Shown: positions 1 through 9,075 of the stretch, piece by piece
How positions within the stretch are numbered: position 1 is the stretch's first letter
How the letters are laid out: every line of letters starts with the position of its first letter
DNA from: Janibacter cremeus
GTDB lineage: Bacteria; Actinomycetota; Actinomycetes; Actinomycetales; Dermatophilaceae
NCBI RefSeq assembly: GCF_013409205.1
Contig: NZ_JACCAE010000001.1
Span: forward strand, 434,001 to 498,000
DNA length: 64,000 bases
Direction: 5' to 3'
Program-made: the position numbers and the translations under genes
Notes under the pieces: generated by a model
The model's database searches: none
What the model was told of the DNA's origin: nothing
Seen by the model: only the letters and a program-made list of their open reading frames with translations

Positions 1-978
1 GGCGGCGGTCAGCGGGCCGGGGTCACCGTCACCGAGGCATTCCACGAGGCCGGGGGCGCCGGCGGCGCCTACGCCTCCCTCTTCACGGCCGGCATCGCCT
101 GTCCGCACATCGTCACCGCGAGCGACCGGGAGCAGATCGAGCGCTGGGTGGCCCCGACCCTGGCCGGCGAACGGATCGGCGCCCTGGCGATCACCGAGCC
201 CGACGGCGGATCCGACGTGAACGGGCTGCGCACCACCGCGCGCCGCGACGGCGACGAGTACGTCGTCAACGGCGCCAAGACGTACATCACCTCCGGGGTC
301 CGCGCCGACTTCGTCACGACAGCGGTACGCACCGGTGGTGAGGAGCATCCCGGTGGTCGCGGCCTGTCCCTGATCGTCATCGAGAAGGGCACTCCCGGGT
401 TCGAGGTGACCCGCCGGCTGGAGAAGCTGGGTTGGCGCTGCTCGGACACCGCCGAGCTGTCCCTCACCGACGTGCGGGTCCCGGCCGAGAACCTCATCGG
501 GCCGGAGAACGCCGGCTTCCTGCTCATCGGCAGCGCCTTCCTCACCGAGCGGATCGCCATGGCCGCGCAGGCCTACTCGCAGGCACAGCGCTGCCTGGAC
601 CTGGCCACGGCGTGGTGCCGTGACCGGAAGACCTTCGGCGAGCCGCTCATCGCGCGCCAGTCGGTACAGAACACCCTCGTCGAGATGGCCTCGCGCATCG
701 ACGTCGCGCGCACCTACACCCGCGCCGTGGTCGACCGCCACGAGGCCGGCGAAGAACTGACCTCGCTCATCCCGGCAGTGTGCTTCGCGAAGAACACCGC
801 CACCCGAGCCGGCGAGTGGGTGGCCCACGAGGCCCTCCAGCTCTTCGGCGGGATGGGCTACATGGCCGAGTGCGAGATCGAGCGGCAGTACCGCGACATG
901 CGCATCATCGGCATCGGCGGCGGCACCGTCGAGATCCTCAACCAGATGGCCGCACGACGGATGGGACTGACGGCATGA
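1..978 (+). CDS. acyl-CoA dehydrogenase (5' partial), isovaleryl-CoA dehydrogenase-like
   Basis: FAD-dependent alpha,beta-dehydrogenation of an acyl-CoA in the cytoplasm. The frame is open from base 1, so the start lies outside; 325 residues are visible and roughly 55-60 N-terminal residues are missing against the usual 380-390. The middle-domain motif ITEPDGGSD lies near visible residue 65, and the C-terminal helical domain carries LFGGMGY and IIGIGGGTVEI. The position that holds the catalytic Glu in short-chain enzymes (EGT) is Gly here (GGGT). A Glu in FLTERIAMA could take over, as in isovaleryl-CoA dehydrogenase. The stop overlaps the next start (ATGA). Neighbouring methylcrotonyl-CoA carboxylase-type genes support a role in leucine/isovalerate breakdown. 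Citronellyl-CoA or another branched acyl-CoA is possible. Confidence 0.9.
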   Translation, partial: GGGQRAGVTVTEAFHEAGGAGGAYASLFTAGIACPHIVTASDREQIERWVAPTLAGERIGALAITEPDGGSDVNGLRTTARRDGDEYVVNGAKTYITSGVRADFVTTAVRTGGEEHPGGRGLSLIVIEKGTPGFEVTRRLEKLGWRCSDTAELSLTDVRVPAENLIGPENAGFLLIGSAFLTERIAMAAQAYSQAQRCLDLATAWCRDRKTFGEPLIARQSVQNTLVEMASRIDVARTYTRAVVDRHEAGEELTSLIPAVCFAKNTATRAGEWVAHEALQLFGGMGYMAECEIERQYRDMRIIGIGGGTVEILNQMAARRMGLTA

Positions 979-2573
979 CGATCCTGGACAGCACCCTCGA
1001 CCCGACCAGCCCCCAGGCGCAGGAGGCGGCCGAAGCCATGAAGGCCTCCCTCGCCGAGATCGGCGTGGAGATCGCCACGTCCGTCGCCGGCGGCGGGGAG
1101 AAGTACACCGCCCGGCACCACAAGCGCGGCAAGCTCACCGCCCGCGAGCGGATCGAGCTGCTGCTCGACCTGGAGTCCCCCTTCCTGGAGCTGGCCACCC
1201 TCGCGGGCTACGGCTCGAACTTCACCGTCGGCGCCTCGATCGTCGCCGGCATCGGGCTCGTCTCCGGGGTCGAGTGCCTCGTCCTCGCCAATGACCCCAC
1301 GGTCAAGGGCGGCACGAGCAACCCGCCCGGGCTGAAGAAGACCCTGCGGATGCACGAGGTGGCGCGGGAGAACCGTCTGCCGGTGATCACCCTCGTCGAG
1401 TCCGGCGGCGCTGACCTGCCGACGCAGAAGGACATCTTCATCCCCGGCGGGGAGACCTTCCGCAACCTCACCCGCCTGTCGAAGGAGGGCATCCCGACGA
1501 TCTCCCTCGTCTTCGGCAACTCCACCGCGGGCGGCGCCTACCTGCCGGGCATGAGCGACCACGTCGTGATGATCGAGCAGCAGTCGAAGGTCTTCCTCGC
1601 CGGCCCGCCGCTCGTCAAGGCGGCCACCGGTGAGGAGTCCGACGACGAGTCGCTCGGTGGTGCCGACATGCACGCCCGGGTCTCCGGTCTGGCCGACCAC
1701 TACGCGCTGGACGAGCAGGACGCGATCCGCATCGGGCGCAACATCGTCTCCCGCCTGGGCCACCGGAAGGCCTCGGGGCCGGCGACCACCGAGCCGAAGC
1801 CGCCGCGCTACCCGGCCGAAGAGCTGCTGTCGATCGTCCCGCCGGACCTGAAGTCCCCCTTCGACCCGCGCGAGGTCATCGCCCGGATCGTCGACGACAG
1901 CGACTTCGACGAGTTCAAGCCGCTCTACGGCTCATCCCTCGTCACCGGATGGGCCCAGCTGCACGGCTTCCCGGTCGGCATCCTCGCCAATGCCCGCGGG
2001 GTGCTCTTCAGCGAGGAGTCGCAGAAGGCGACGCAGTTCATCCAGCTCGCCAACCGGTCGAACACCCCGCTGCTCTTCCTGCACAACACGACGGGGTACA
2101 TGGTCGGCAAGGAGTACGAGCAGAACGGCATCATCAAGCACGGCTCGATGATGATCAACGCCGTGTCCAACTCGACCGTCCCGCACATCTCGGTCCTGCT
2201 GGGCAACTCCTACGGGGCCGGGCACTACGGCATGTGCGGCCGCGCCTACGACCCGAGATTCGTCTTCACGTGGCCCTCGGCGCGCTCCTCCGTCATGGGG
2301 GCCACACAGTTGGCCGATGTCGTCACGAACGTCGCCCGCGCCTCCGCCCTGGGCCAGGGCAAGCCCTTCGACGAGGAGGGCGCCGCAGCCATGCACGCTG
2401 CCGTCGAGAAGCAGATCAGCGCCGAGGCCATGCCCATGGTCCTCTCGGGACTCGTCTACGACGACGGCATCATCGACCCCCGGGACACGCGCGATGTCCT
2501 GGGCGTAGCCCTGTCCGCCATCCACACCGCACCGGTCGAGGGGACGTCGTCCTTCGGCGTCTTCCGGATGTGA
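975..2573 (+). CDS. accD1: acyl-CoA carboxylase beta subunit, methylcrotonyl-CoA carboxylase type
   Basis: Carboxyltransferase subunit (532 aa) that moves CO2 from biotin to the acyl-CoA. Two crotonase-like carboxyltransferase halves are visible. The second half contains GAGHYGMCGRAYDPRF followed by WPSARSSVMG, the signature of methylcrotonyl-CoA carboxylase beta rather than propionyl-CoA carboxylase. The ATG at 975 overlaps the upstream TGA, and the biotin-carrying partner starts 4 nt after its stop. The order dehydrogenase-accD-accA-crotonase matches actinobacterial leucine degradation loci such as the mycobacterial accA1/accD1 region. A geranyl-CoA carboxylase is the main alternative; the pathway assignment is inference from context plus this motif. 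Confidence 0.92.
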   Translation: MTILDSTLDPTSPQAQEAAEAMKASLAEIGVEIATSVAGGGEKYTARHHKRGKLTARERIELLLDLESPFLELATLAGYGSNFTVGASIVAGIGLVSGVECLVLANDPTVKGGTSNPPGLKKTLRMHEVARENRLPVITLVESGGADLPTQKDIFIPGGETFRNLTRLSKEGIPTISLVFGNSTAGGAYLPGMSDHVVMIEQQSKVFLAGPPLVKAATGEESDDESLGGADMHARVSGLADHYALDEQDAIRIGRNIVSRLGHRKASGPATTEPKPPRYPAEELLSIVPPDLKSPFDPREVIARIVDDSDFDEFKPLYGSSLVTGWAQLHGFPVGILANARGVLFSEESQKATQFIQLANRSNTPLLFLHNTTGYMVGKEYEQNGIIKHGSMMINAVSNSTVPHISVLLGNSYGAGHYGMCGRAYDPRFVFTWPSARSSVMGATQLADVVTNVARASALGQGKPFDEEGAAAMHAAVEKQISAEAMPMVLSGLVYDDGIIDPRDTRDVLGVALSAIHTAPVEGTSSFGVFRM

Positions 2574-2577
2574 GGAA

Positions 2578-4611
2578 ATGATGACCACCCAGCCCCAGAC
2601 CCCCATCACCAGCGTCCTCGTCGCCAACCGCGGCGAGATCGCTCGACGCGTCTTCGCGGCCTGCCGCCGACGCGGCATCAGCACCGTCGCGGTCTTCTCC
2701 GACGCGGACGCCAACAGCCCCCACGTCACCGACGCGGATGCCGCGGTGCACCTGCCCGGCAACGCGCCGGGTGATACCTACCTGCGCGGCGACCTCGTCA
2801 TCGAGGCCGCCCAGCGGGCCGGTGCGGACGCCATCCACCCCGGGTACGGATTCCTGTCGGAGAACGCCGACTTCGCGCAACAGGTCCAGGCAGCCGGCCT
2901 GACCTGGATCGGACCCGACCCACAGGCCATCCGGGTCATGGGCAGCAAGGTCGAGTCGAAGCAGCGGATGGCCGAGGCCGGCGTCCCGGTGCTCAACCGC
3001 CTCGACCCGGCCGAGGTTGCGCAGGAGCATCTGCCCGTGCTCGTCAAGGCCTCCTCCGGGGGCGGTGGTCGCGGGATGCGGATCGTGCGGGCTCTCGACG
3101 AGATCGACGGCGCCGTCGCCTCCGCCTCCCGTGAGGCCGCGTCCGCCTTCGGCGACCCGACCGTCTTCGTCGAGCGCTACCTCGAGTCCGGTCACCACGT
3201 CGAGGTCCAGATCATGGCGGACGCCCACGGCACCGTGTGGGCCCTGGGTGAGCGCGAGTGCTCGCTGCAACGCCGTCACCAGAAGGTCATCGAGGAGGCC
3301 CCCTCCCCTCTCGTCGACCGGGTCGGGGAGCAGATGCGCACCGCGCTGCTCGATGCCGGACGCAACGCGGCCGCGGCCGTGGACTACCGCGGTGCCGGGA
3401 CCGTGGAGTTCCTCGCCATGCCCGATGGGTCCTTCTTCTTCCTCGAGATGAACACCCGCCTGCAGGTGGAACACCCGGTCACCGAGTGCGTCACCGGCAC
3501 CGACCTGGTCGGTCTGCAGATCGAGGTCGCCGAAGGGCAGCAGCTCACCGGGGACGAACCGACCCCCCGGGGGTGGTCGATGGAGGCCCGGCTCTACGCC
3601 GAGGACCCGGGCGACGGCTGGCGTCCGCAGACGGGGACCATCGCCGCGCTCGATCTGCCGGGGGTCACCTCGCACTTCGAGATCCCGGCGCACCACGGTC
3701 TGCGACTGGACTCCGGCGTCGAGGTCGGCTCGGTCATCGGCACCCACTACGACGCGATGATCGCCAAGGTGATCTCCTTCGCGCCGACCCGTACCGAGGC
3801 AGCTCGTGAGCTCGCCTCCGCCCTGCGGCGCGGCCGGGTGCACGGCCTGGCGACGAACCGGGACCTGCTCGTCGCGAGCCTGCTCCACCCGGAGATGCTC
3901 GCCGGCACCGCGGACACGAGCTTCTACGACCGGCACGACCCCACCACCCTGACCGCGGGTGCCGCCCTCGCCCCCGACCTGGCCGCACTCGTGGCCTCGA
4001 TCGCGGATGGCGCGCACCAGCGCGCCGAGCGAACGGTGCTCGGGGCCGTCAGCGGCGGGTTCCGCAACGTACCGAGCATCTTCCAGCGCCGCGGCTTCGG
4101 TCACGGTGACCAGGAGATCCACGTCGGATACCGCATCGGCCGCGAGGGGCTCGAGGTCGAGACGCTCCCGGCGGACGTGACGAGCATCGAGCTCGTCGAG
4201 GCCACCGGAGGGTCCGTCGTCATCAACCTGGACGGGGTGCGCCGGCGCTTCGATGTCGCGACGATCGACAACGGCGACGGGTCCGGTACGCAGGTCGCGG
4301 TTGACTCCCCCATGGGCAACCTGACGCTGCGGGTGCTGCCCCGCTTCGTCGACCCGGCGGCGCTGAAGCCGGCCGGCACACTCGTCGCGCCGATGCCGGG
4401 CTCGATCATCGGCGTTGCCGTGGAGGTCGGCGACGAGGTGACGGTGGGGCAGCCGCTGCTCTACCTTGAGGCGATGAAGATGGAGCACGAGGTGGCCGCC
4501 CCGGCCTCCGGCACGGTCGTCGAGATCTCGGTCTCGGTCGGTCAGCAGGTCGAGCAGGGCGCCACCCTGGCCGTGGTCGAGGACGAGAACGAAGGGCAGG
4601 ACGAGGCATGA
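2578..4611 (+). CDS. accA1: acyl-CoA carboxylase alpha subunit (biotin carboxylase plus biotin carrier domain)
   Basis: ATP-dependent biotin carboxylase fused to a biotin carrier domain (677 aa). The N-terminal domain begins ITSVLVANRGEIARRVF, followed by the ATP-grasp part with SSGGGGRGMR and the EMNTRLQVEHPVTE signature. The C-terminal biotinyl domain has EAMKMEHEV, with biotinylated Lys near residue 634. Length and layout fit methylcrotonyl-CoA carboxylase alpha. Two tandem ATGs occur at 2578 and 2581, either of which could be used. The 3' end overlaps the crotonase gene by 4 nt, so translation is probably coupled. It is the obvious partner of the preceding beta subunit. Confidence 0.93.
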   Translation: MMTTQPQTPITSVLVANRGEIARRVFAACRRRGISTVAVFSDADANSPHVTDADAAVHLPGNAPGDTYLRGDLVIEAAQRAGADAIHPGYGFLSENADFAQQVQAAGLTWIGPDPQAIRVMGSKVESKQRMAEAGVPVLNRLDPAEVAQEHLPVLVKASSGGGGRGMRIVRALDEIDGAVASASREAASAFGDPTVFVERYLESGHHVEVQIMADAHGTVWALGERECSLQRRHQKVIEEAPSPLVDRVGEQMRTALLDAGRNAAAAVDYRGAGTVEFLAMPDGSFFFLEMNTRLQVEHPVTECVTGTDLVGLQIEVAEGQQLTGDEPTPRGWSMEARLYAEDPGDGWRPQTGTIAALDLPGVTSHFEIPAHHGLRLDSGVEVGSVIGTHYDAMIAKVISFAPTRTEAARELASALRRGRVHGLATNRDLLVASLLHPEMLAGTADTSFYDRHDPTTLTAGAALAPDLAALVASIADGAHQRAERTVLGAVSGGFRNVPSIFQRRGFGHGDQEIHVGYRIGREGLEVETLPADVTSIELVEATGGSVVINLDGVRRRFDVATIDNGDGSGTQVAVDSPMGNLTLRVLPRFVDPAALKPAGTLVAPMPGSIIGVAVEVGDEVTVGQPLLYLEAMKMEHEVAAPASGTVVEISVSVGQQVEQGATLAVVEDENEGQDEA

Positions 4612-5390
4612 GCACCCAGGACACACAGCGACGCGTGGACGTGACCACCGAGGGCGGCATCGCGACGGTGGCGCTGGACTCTCCGCACAACCGCAACGCC
4701 CTGTCCGGTCTGCTCGTGGCGCAGCTGCGCGAGGCCCTGGACGCCGCAGCGGCGGACGAGGCCGTGCGCGCGGTCGTGCTCACCCACACCGGCGGCACGT
4801 TCTGCGCCGGCGCGGACCTGTCCGAGGCCACCGATGACCCGGCGGACGACCCGGCCCGCGCCCGCGCGGATGAGCTCGTCGACCTGCTCCGGCTCATCGT
4901 CACGCTGCCCAAGCCGGTCGTCGGGGTCATCGATGGGCACGTACGCGCCGGCGGTATGGGTCTGGTCGCCGCCTGCGACATCGTGCTCGCCGGCGAGGCC
5001 TCGACCTTCGCCCTGACCGAGTCGCGACTCGGGCTGGCCGCCTCCGTCATCTCGCTGACCGTCCTGCCGCGGATCGACCCGCGAGCGGCCTCTCGGGTCT
5101 TCCTCACCGGTGAGAAGTTCGACGCGGCCGAAGCGGCCCGCATCGGTCTGGCGACCGAGGCGCCCACGGACCTGGACGCAGCGCTGACGAAGCTCACCGG
5201 CGACCTCGCGAAGTGCTCGCCGCAGGGCCTGCGCGAGAGCAAGGCACTCGTCACCCACGAGCTGCTCGCCCACCTGGACGAGCACCGTGACCGGGTCGCC
5301 GCGCAGTCCTCGCGCCTGTTCTCCAGCGAGGAGGCCAGGGAGGGCATGACCGCCTTCCTCCAGCGGCGAGCTCCTCGCTGGTCGGCGTGA
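4608..5390 (+). CDS. enoyl-CoA hydratase/isomerase family protein (methylglutaconyl-CoA hydratase candidate)
   Basis: Crotonase-fold protein of 260 aa. The oxyanion-hole regions are TFCAGADLSE and GHVRAGGMGLVAACD, followed by FALTESRLGL. By alignment with classical hydratases, the second catalytic Glu (TES) is kept. The first (in GGGCE) is Gly (GGMG), so simple hydratase chemistry is not certain. The genetic position after the carboxylase subunits suggests methylglutaconyl-CoA hydratase of leucine degradation, but an isomerase or another crotonase activity is possible. The ATG overlaps the previous stop by 4 nt, and its own stop overlaps the TetR GTG start. Confidence 0.85.
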   Translation: MSTQDTQRRVDVTTEGGIATVALDSPHNRNALSGLLVAQLREALDAAAADEAVRAVVLTHTGGTFCAGADLSEATDDPADDPARARADELVDLLRLIVTLPKPVVGVIDGHVRAGGMGLVAACDIVLAGEASTFALTESRLGLAASVISLTVLPRIDPRAASRVFLTGEKFDAAEAARIGLATEAPTDLDAALTKLTGDLAKCSPQGLRESKALVTHELLAHLDEHRDRVAAQSSRLFSSEEAREGMTAFLQRRAPRWSA

Positions 5391-6013
5391 GCCTCGAGCC
5401 GAAGCAGGACCGCAGCCGCGCCACCCGGGCTCGGCTGCTCGAGTCGACGGTGCACTGCGTGGCCAGCCGCGGGTGGTCCGCTTCGACCGTCTCGGTCATT
5501 GCGGCGGACGCGGGGATCAGCCGCGGCGCCCTGCAGCACCACTTCCCCACCCGGGAGGAGCTCGTCGCCGCCGCGCTGGAGCACATGTTCGACGAGCGGC
5601 GGCTGATGGTCGAGGCCATGGCGCCACCGCAGTTGACCGGGGCCGAGCGCGTCCACGCGGTCGTGGCGACACTCGTCGAGCTCTACATGGGCGACCTCTT
5701 CCGGGCGGCCCTGCAGGCGTGGGTGGCCGCAGCGGCCGACCCCCAGATGCTCGAGACCATCCAGCCGCTGGAGCGGCGCTTCGCCCGATCGGTGCACGCC
5801 GCTGCGGTGGAGCACCTCGGGGTCGATGACGACGACCCACACGCCCGGACACTGATCCAGACCACGCTGGACCTGGCCCGTGGTCTGGCGCTGGCGGACC
5901 TGCTCTCCGATGACTCCAAACGCCGCCGCCGCATCGTGCGCACCTGGTCGCAGATGCTGGCTGCCGAGCTGGGCGCGAGCGATCAGGAGGCGGATTCGCA
6001 TGGCAGCCACTGA
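5387..6013 (+). CDS. TetR/AcrR family transcriptional regulator
   Basis: DNA-binding repressor of 208 aa with a typical N-terminal helix-turn-helix (about residues 10-58; core VIAADAGISRGALQHHF) and a helical C-terminal ligand-binding domain. The GTG at 5387 overlaps the crotonase stop (TGA 5388-5390). Its position inside the operon makes it the likely local regulator, with an acyl-CoA as probable inducer (inference). The operator would lie upstream of the dehydrogenase gene, outside the window. The 3' end overlaps the next gene by 14 nt. Confidence 0.9.
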   Translation: MSLEPKQDRSRATRARLLESTVHCVASRGWSASTVSVIAADAGISRGALQHHFPTREELVAAALEHMFDERRLMVEAMAPPQLTGAERVHAVVATLVELYMGDLFRAALQAWVAAAADPQMLETIQPLERRFARSVHAAAVEHLGVDDDDPHARTLIQTTLDLARGLALADLLSDDSKRRRRIVRTWSQMLAAELGASDQEADSHGSH

Positions 6014-6869
6014 CTACGACGACATCACCTACGAGGTGTGCGAGCAGATCGCGACCATCCGGCTGAATCGACCGGAGGCACGCAACGGGTACACGCTGCG
6101 GATGTCCGACGAACTGGAGGACGCGCTGCAACGGGCGGATCGCGACGACGATGTGCGCGTGGTCGTCCTCACCGGTGCGGGTGGGGACTTCAGCGTCGGT
6201 GCGGACCTGTCCGGGGGCGGCTTCGACGTGAGCGAGGCGGACGAAGCCTCCGGTCAGGAGCACTGGCAGGAGCCTGCCGGGCGCTGCTCGAGAACCATCC
6301 ACCTGATGAACACCCCCGTCATCGCCGCCATCCGCGGCGCCGCCGTGGGCGGTGGGCTGACGATCACGCTGTCGTGCGACTTCCGGCTGGCCGCGACCGA
6401 CTCGCGCTTCGGCTTCGTCTTCGCTCGTCGTGGCATCTATCCCGAGGGGGCGTCCGTCTGGTATCTGCCGCGCCTCGTCGGGGTGACGAAGGCCAGCGAC
6501 TGGATGATCAGCGGCCGGGTCTTCGGCGCGGATGAGGCGCTGGCCTCCGGCCTGCTCACCTCGGTCCACGAGCCCCACGAGGTGGAGGAAGCAGCCCACG
6601 CACTGGCCCGCGACATCCGCGACACCACCGCGCCCGTGTCGGTGGCCGTCATCCGAGCGATGCTCGCCCGTCTGTCCGGCGGGTCCTCCCCCTTCCCCGC
6701 CCACGAGGTCGACTCCGCGCTCATCCGCAACCTTGCCACCAACGCCGACGCCATCGAGGGGGTGCGCTCCTTCCTGGAGAAACGCCCGCCGACCTTCCCG
6801 GGCACCGTGAGTCGCGACCTGCCGTCATCCCTGCCGTGGGCGGATCAGCCGACCCACACCCCGGACTGA
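6000..6869 (+). CDS. enoyl-CoA hydratase/isomerase family protein
   Basis: Second crotonase-fold protein of the operon, 289 aa. The ATG at 6000 is chosen because AGGAGG lies about 10 nt upstream inside the tetR 3' end and the protein then begins like a crotonase (DDITYEVCEQIATIRLNRPE). Motifs: FSVGADLSGG, AVGGGLTITLSCDFR and FARRGIYPEGASVWYLPRLVG split across residues of the catalytic loop. The first catalytic Glu position is Thr (GGGLT), while the Glu of the GIYPE loop is present. It belongs to a broad, poorly characterised crotonase subgroup and its substrate cannot be told. It ends 13 nt before the convergent peptidase gene. Confidence 0.88.
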   Translation: MAATDYDDITYEVCEQIATIRLNRPEARNGYTLRMSDELEDALQRADRDDDVRVVVLTGAGGDFSVGADLSGGGFDVSEADEASGQEHWQEPAGRCSRTIHLMNTPVIAAIRGAAVGGGLTITLSCDFRLAATDSRFGFVFARRGIYPEGASVWYLPRLVGVTKASDWMISGRVFGADEALASGLLTSVHEPHEVEEAAHALARDIRDTTAPVSVAVIRAMLARLSGGSSPFPAHEVDSALIRNLATNADAIEGVRSFLEKRPPTFPGTVSRDLPSSLPWADQPTHTPD

Positions 6870-6882
6870 CGATCGATCGCAC

Positions 6883-9075
6883 TCACTCCACCGGGTCGAC
6901 GGCCCCCACCCTCTCGAGCAGCCAGGCCCACTCCCACGCGGCTTGTTCCCACGCGTCGTAACGGCCCGAGCGCCCGCCGTGTCCCGCACTCATCTCGGTG
7001 CGCAGCAGGATCCGGCGCTCGTCGTCGTGGAGGGTGACCTCCCGCAGGCGTGCCGTCCACTTCGCCGGCTCGGTGAAGTACACGCGGGTGTCGTGCAGCG
7101 AGGTCGTGGCGAGGATCGGCGGATAGGCGACGTTCGCAACGTTTTCGTACGGGGTGTAGCTGCGCATGTACGCGTAGACCTCTCGGTCGTGCAGCGGGTC
7201 ACCCCACTCGTCCCACTCCTGCACCGTCAGCGGCAGGTCGGGACGCAGGATCGTGGTCAGCGTGTCGACGAAGGGCACTGCCGCCAGTACGGCCGCGAAG
7301 CGGTCAGGCGCCAGGTTGGTGGCGGCGCCGACGAGCAGACCGCCGGCGGACCCCCCTTCGGCCGCCAGGCGGTCGCGGGCGACCCAGCCGGTCTCGTGGA
7401 GGTGCTGGGCGGCCGCGACGAAGTCGGTGAAGGTGTTCTTCTTCGCCAGCATCTTGCCGTCGTCGTACCAGTGCCGGCCGAGCTCGCCGCCGCCGCGCAC
7501 GTGCGCCACGGCGTAGACGACGCCCCGGTCGAGCAGGGACAGTCTCGCGATGGAGAAGTAGGGGTCGAAGCTCATCTCGTAGCTGCCGTACCCGTAGAGC
7601 AGGCCGGGGTTGCTGCCGTCGGGCTGCGTCCCGCGACGCATGACGAGGGAGACGGGCACCTGCGTGCCGTCCGGGGCCGTGGCCCAGGTGCGTTGCTGCT
7701 CGTAGTCGGCCGGGTCGACGCCGCCGAGTACTCGCTGGCGCTTGAGCACGACCCGCTCGCCGGTCGTGACGACGACGTCGAGGACGCAGCGGGGGCTGAC
7801 CCACGACTCGTGGATCACCCGGATGCGGTCGGTGCCCACCTCGGCGACCGGCCCGAGCGCCACGGAGTGCAGCTCGTCGTCGAAGGAGACGTCGACCGGG
7901 TCCCCGTAGTCGCTCGCGCAGAACGGTGCCGATCGCCCTGCGCCGTGAACTCGCGGCAGGATCCGCAGCGCCGGCAGACCGCCGGCGCGCAGGGACAGCA
8001 CGGCGAAGTCGTCGAAGGCGTCGACACCGATGAAGCGCTCGCCCTCGGCGCGCTGCAGGAGCGGCTGCCACTGGTCCGGGCTCGCCGCGTCGAGCGGCGC
8101 CCAGGCCAGGTCGCCCTCCCTCTGGCGCTCGTTGTGCACGATGAGCAGGTGGTCGGCAGCCGGCTCGACGTCGTACTCGACGCCCTCGCGTCGGGGTGCG
8201 ACGCACCGCGCCGGCGCGGTCGGGTCGGTGGCGTCGATGAGGTGCATCTCGGAGGTCGTCTTGGACCCGAGTGCGAGCACGATCCAGCGATCGTCGCGGC
8301 TGGTGCCCAGCCCCATCCAGAACCGCTCGTCCTCCTCGCGGTGGACGAGCACGTCGTCCTCCCGGGTGGTGCCGACCTCGTGGCGCCACACCTCGTGCGG
8401 GCGCCACGCGTCGTCGACGCTGACGTGGAAGAGGTGGCCACCGTCGCGGGAGAAGGCCAACCCGTACCCGGCGCCGGTGACGGCCTCGTCGAGAAGCTCG
8501 CCGGAGGCGATGTCCACCACGCGCACGTCGAAACGCTCGTCACCGGTGACGTCGACGGCGTAGGCGAGGCGGGAATGGTCGTGGCTGACCTCGAGACCCC
8601 CGAGGGAGAAGAACTCGTGCCCGTGCGCGAGCGCGTTGCCGTCGAGGAGGACGACCTCACCGGGCAGCGGCTCGCCCGGGTCGAGCTCGGGCACGGCGCC
8701 GGCATCGGTCAACGGCGCGCGGCAGTGGATCGCGTACTGCTGGCCCTCGACCGTGCGGGCGTAGTACCACCACTCACCCGAGGCGACCGGGACCGACAGG
8801 TCGGTCTCGAGGGTGCGCTCCTTGATCTCGTCAAAGAGCCGCTGGCGAAGGGGGGCCAGGTGCGCCGTCGACGCCTCGGCGTAGGTGTTCTCCGCCTCGA
8901 GGTGGGCCAGCACGTCGGGGTCCTCGCCGTCGCGCATCCACTCGTAGGGGTCGACGACGTCGTCTCCGTGGTGGCTGCGCACGTGCTCGCGCTTCTGCGC
9001 TGTGGGCGGCGTGGGCTGCGGGTGCATCTGCTGCGTCATGGGCCGGGCTCCTTCGTCGGTCGTGGGGTCGCTCAT
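6883..9075 (-). CDS. ptrB: oligopeptidase B (S9A prolyl oligopeptidase family)
   Basis: Cytoplasmic serine peptidase that cleaves short peptides, usually after basic residues. The 730-aa frame has an N-terminal beta-propeller and a C-terminal alpha/beta-hydrolase domain. The expected triad is visible: Ser576 in GGSAGG, Asp662 in LHDTRV and His699 in SAGHGGR. The frame opens at ATG 9075, overlapping the dnaE stop (ATGA). An ATG at 9039 is preceded by GAAGGAG at good spacing and begins MTQQMHPQPTPPTAQ, so the shorter form may be the real one. It probably shares dnaE transcripts. Confidence 0.92.
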   Translation of the reverse strand: MSDPTTDEGARPMTQQMHPQPTPPTAQKREHVRSHHGDDVVDPYEWMRDGEDPDVLAHLEAENTYAEASTAHLAPLRQRLFDEIKERTLETDLSVPVASGEWWYYARTVEGQQYAIHCRAPLTDAGAVPELDPGEPLPGEVVLLDGNALAHGHEFFSLGGLEVSHDHSRLAYAVDVTGDERFDVRVVDIASGELLDEAVTGAGYGLAFSRDGGHLFHVSVDDAWRPHEVWRHEVGTTREDDVLVHREEDERFWMGLGTSRDDRWIVLALGSKTTSEMHLIDATDPTAPARCVAPRREGVEYDVEPAADHLLIVHNERQREGDLAWAPLDAASPDQWQPLLQRAEGERFIGVDAFDDFAVLSLRAGGLPALRILPRVHGAGRSAPFCASDYGDPVDVSFDDELHSVALGPVAEVGTDRIRVIHESWVSPRCVLDVVVTTGERVVLKRQRVLGGVDPADYEQQRTWATAPDGTQVPVSLVMRRGTQPDGSNPGLLYGYGSYEMSFDPYFSIARLSLLDRGVVYAVAHVRGGGELGRHWYDDGKMLAKKNTFTDFVAAAQHLHETGWVARDRLAAEGGSAGGLLVGAATNLAPDRFAAVLAAVPFVDTLTTILRPDLPLTVQEWDEWGDPLHDREVYAYMRSYTPYENVANVAYPPILATTSLHDTRVYFTEPAKWTARLREVTLHDDERRILLRTEMSAGHGGRSGRYDAWEQAAWEWAWLLERVGAVDPVE

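Noticed and set aside
2470..4626. 718-codon minus-strand frame opposite the biotin carboxylase gene
   Set aside because: Translation is compositionally biased (Arg/Gly/Asp-rich), has no domain, and lies wholly opposite a well-supported gene. Such shadows are common at this GC content.
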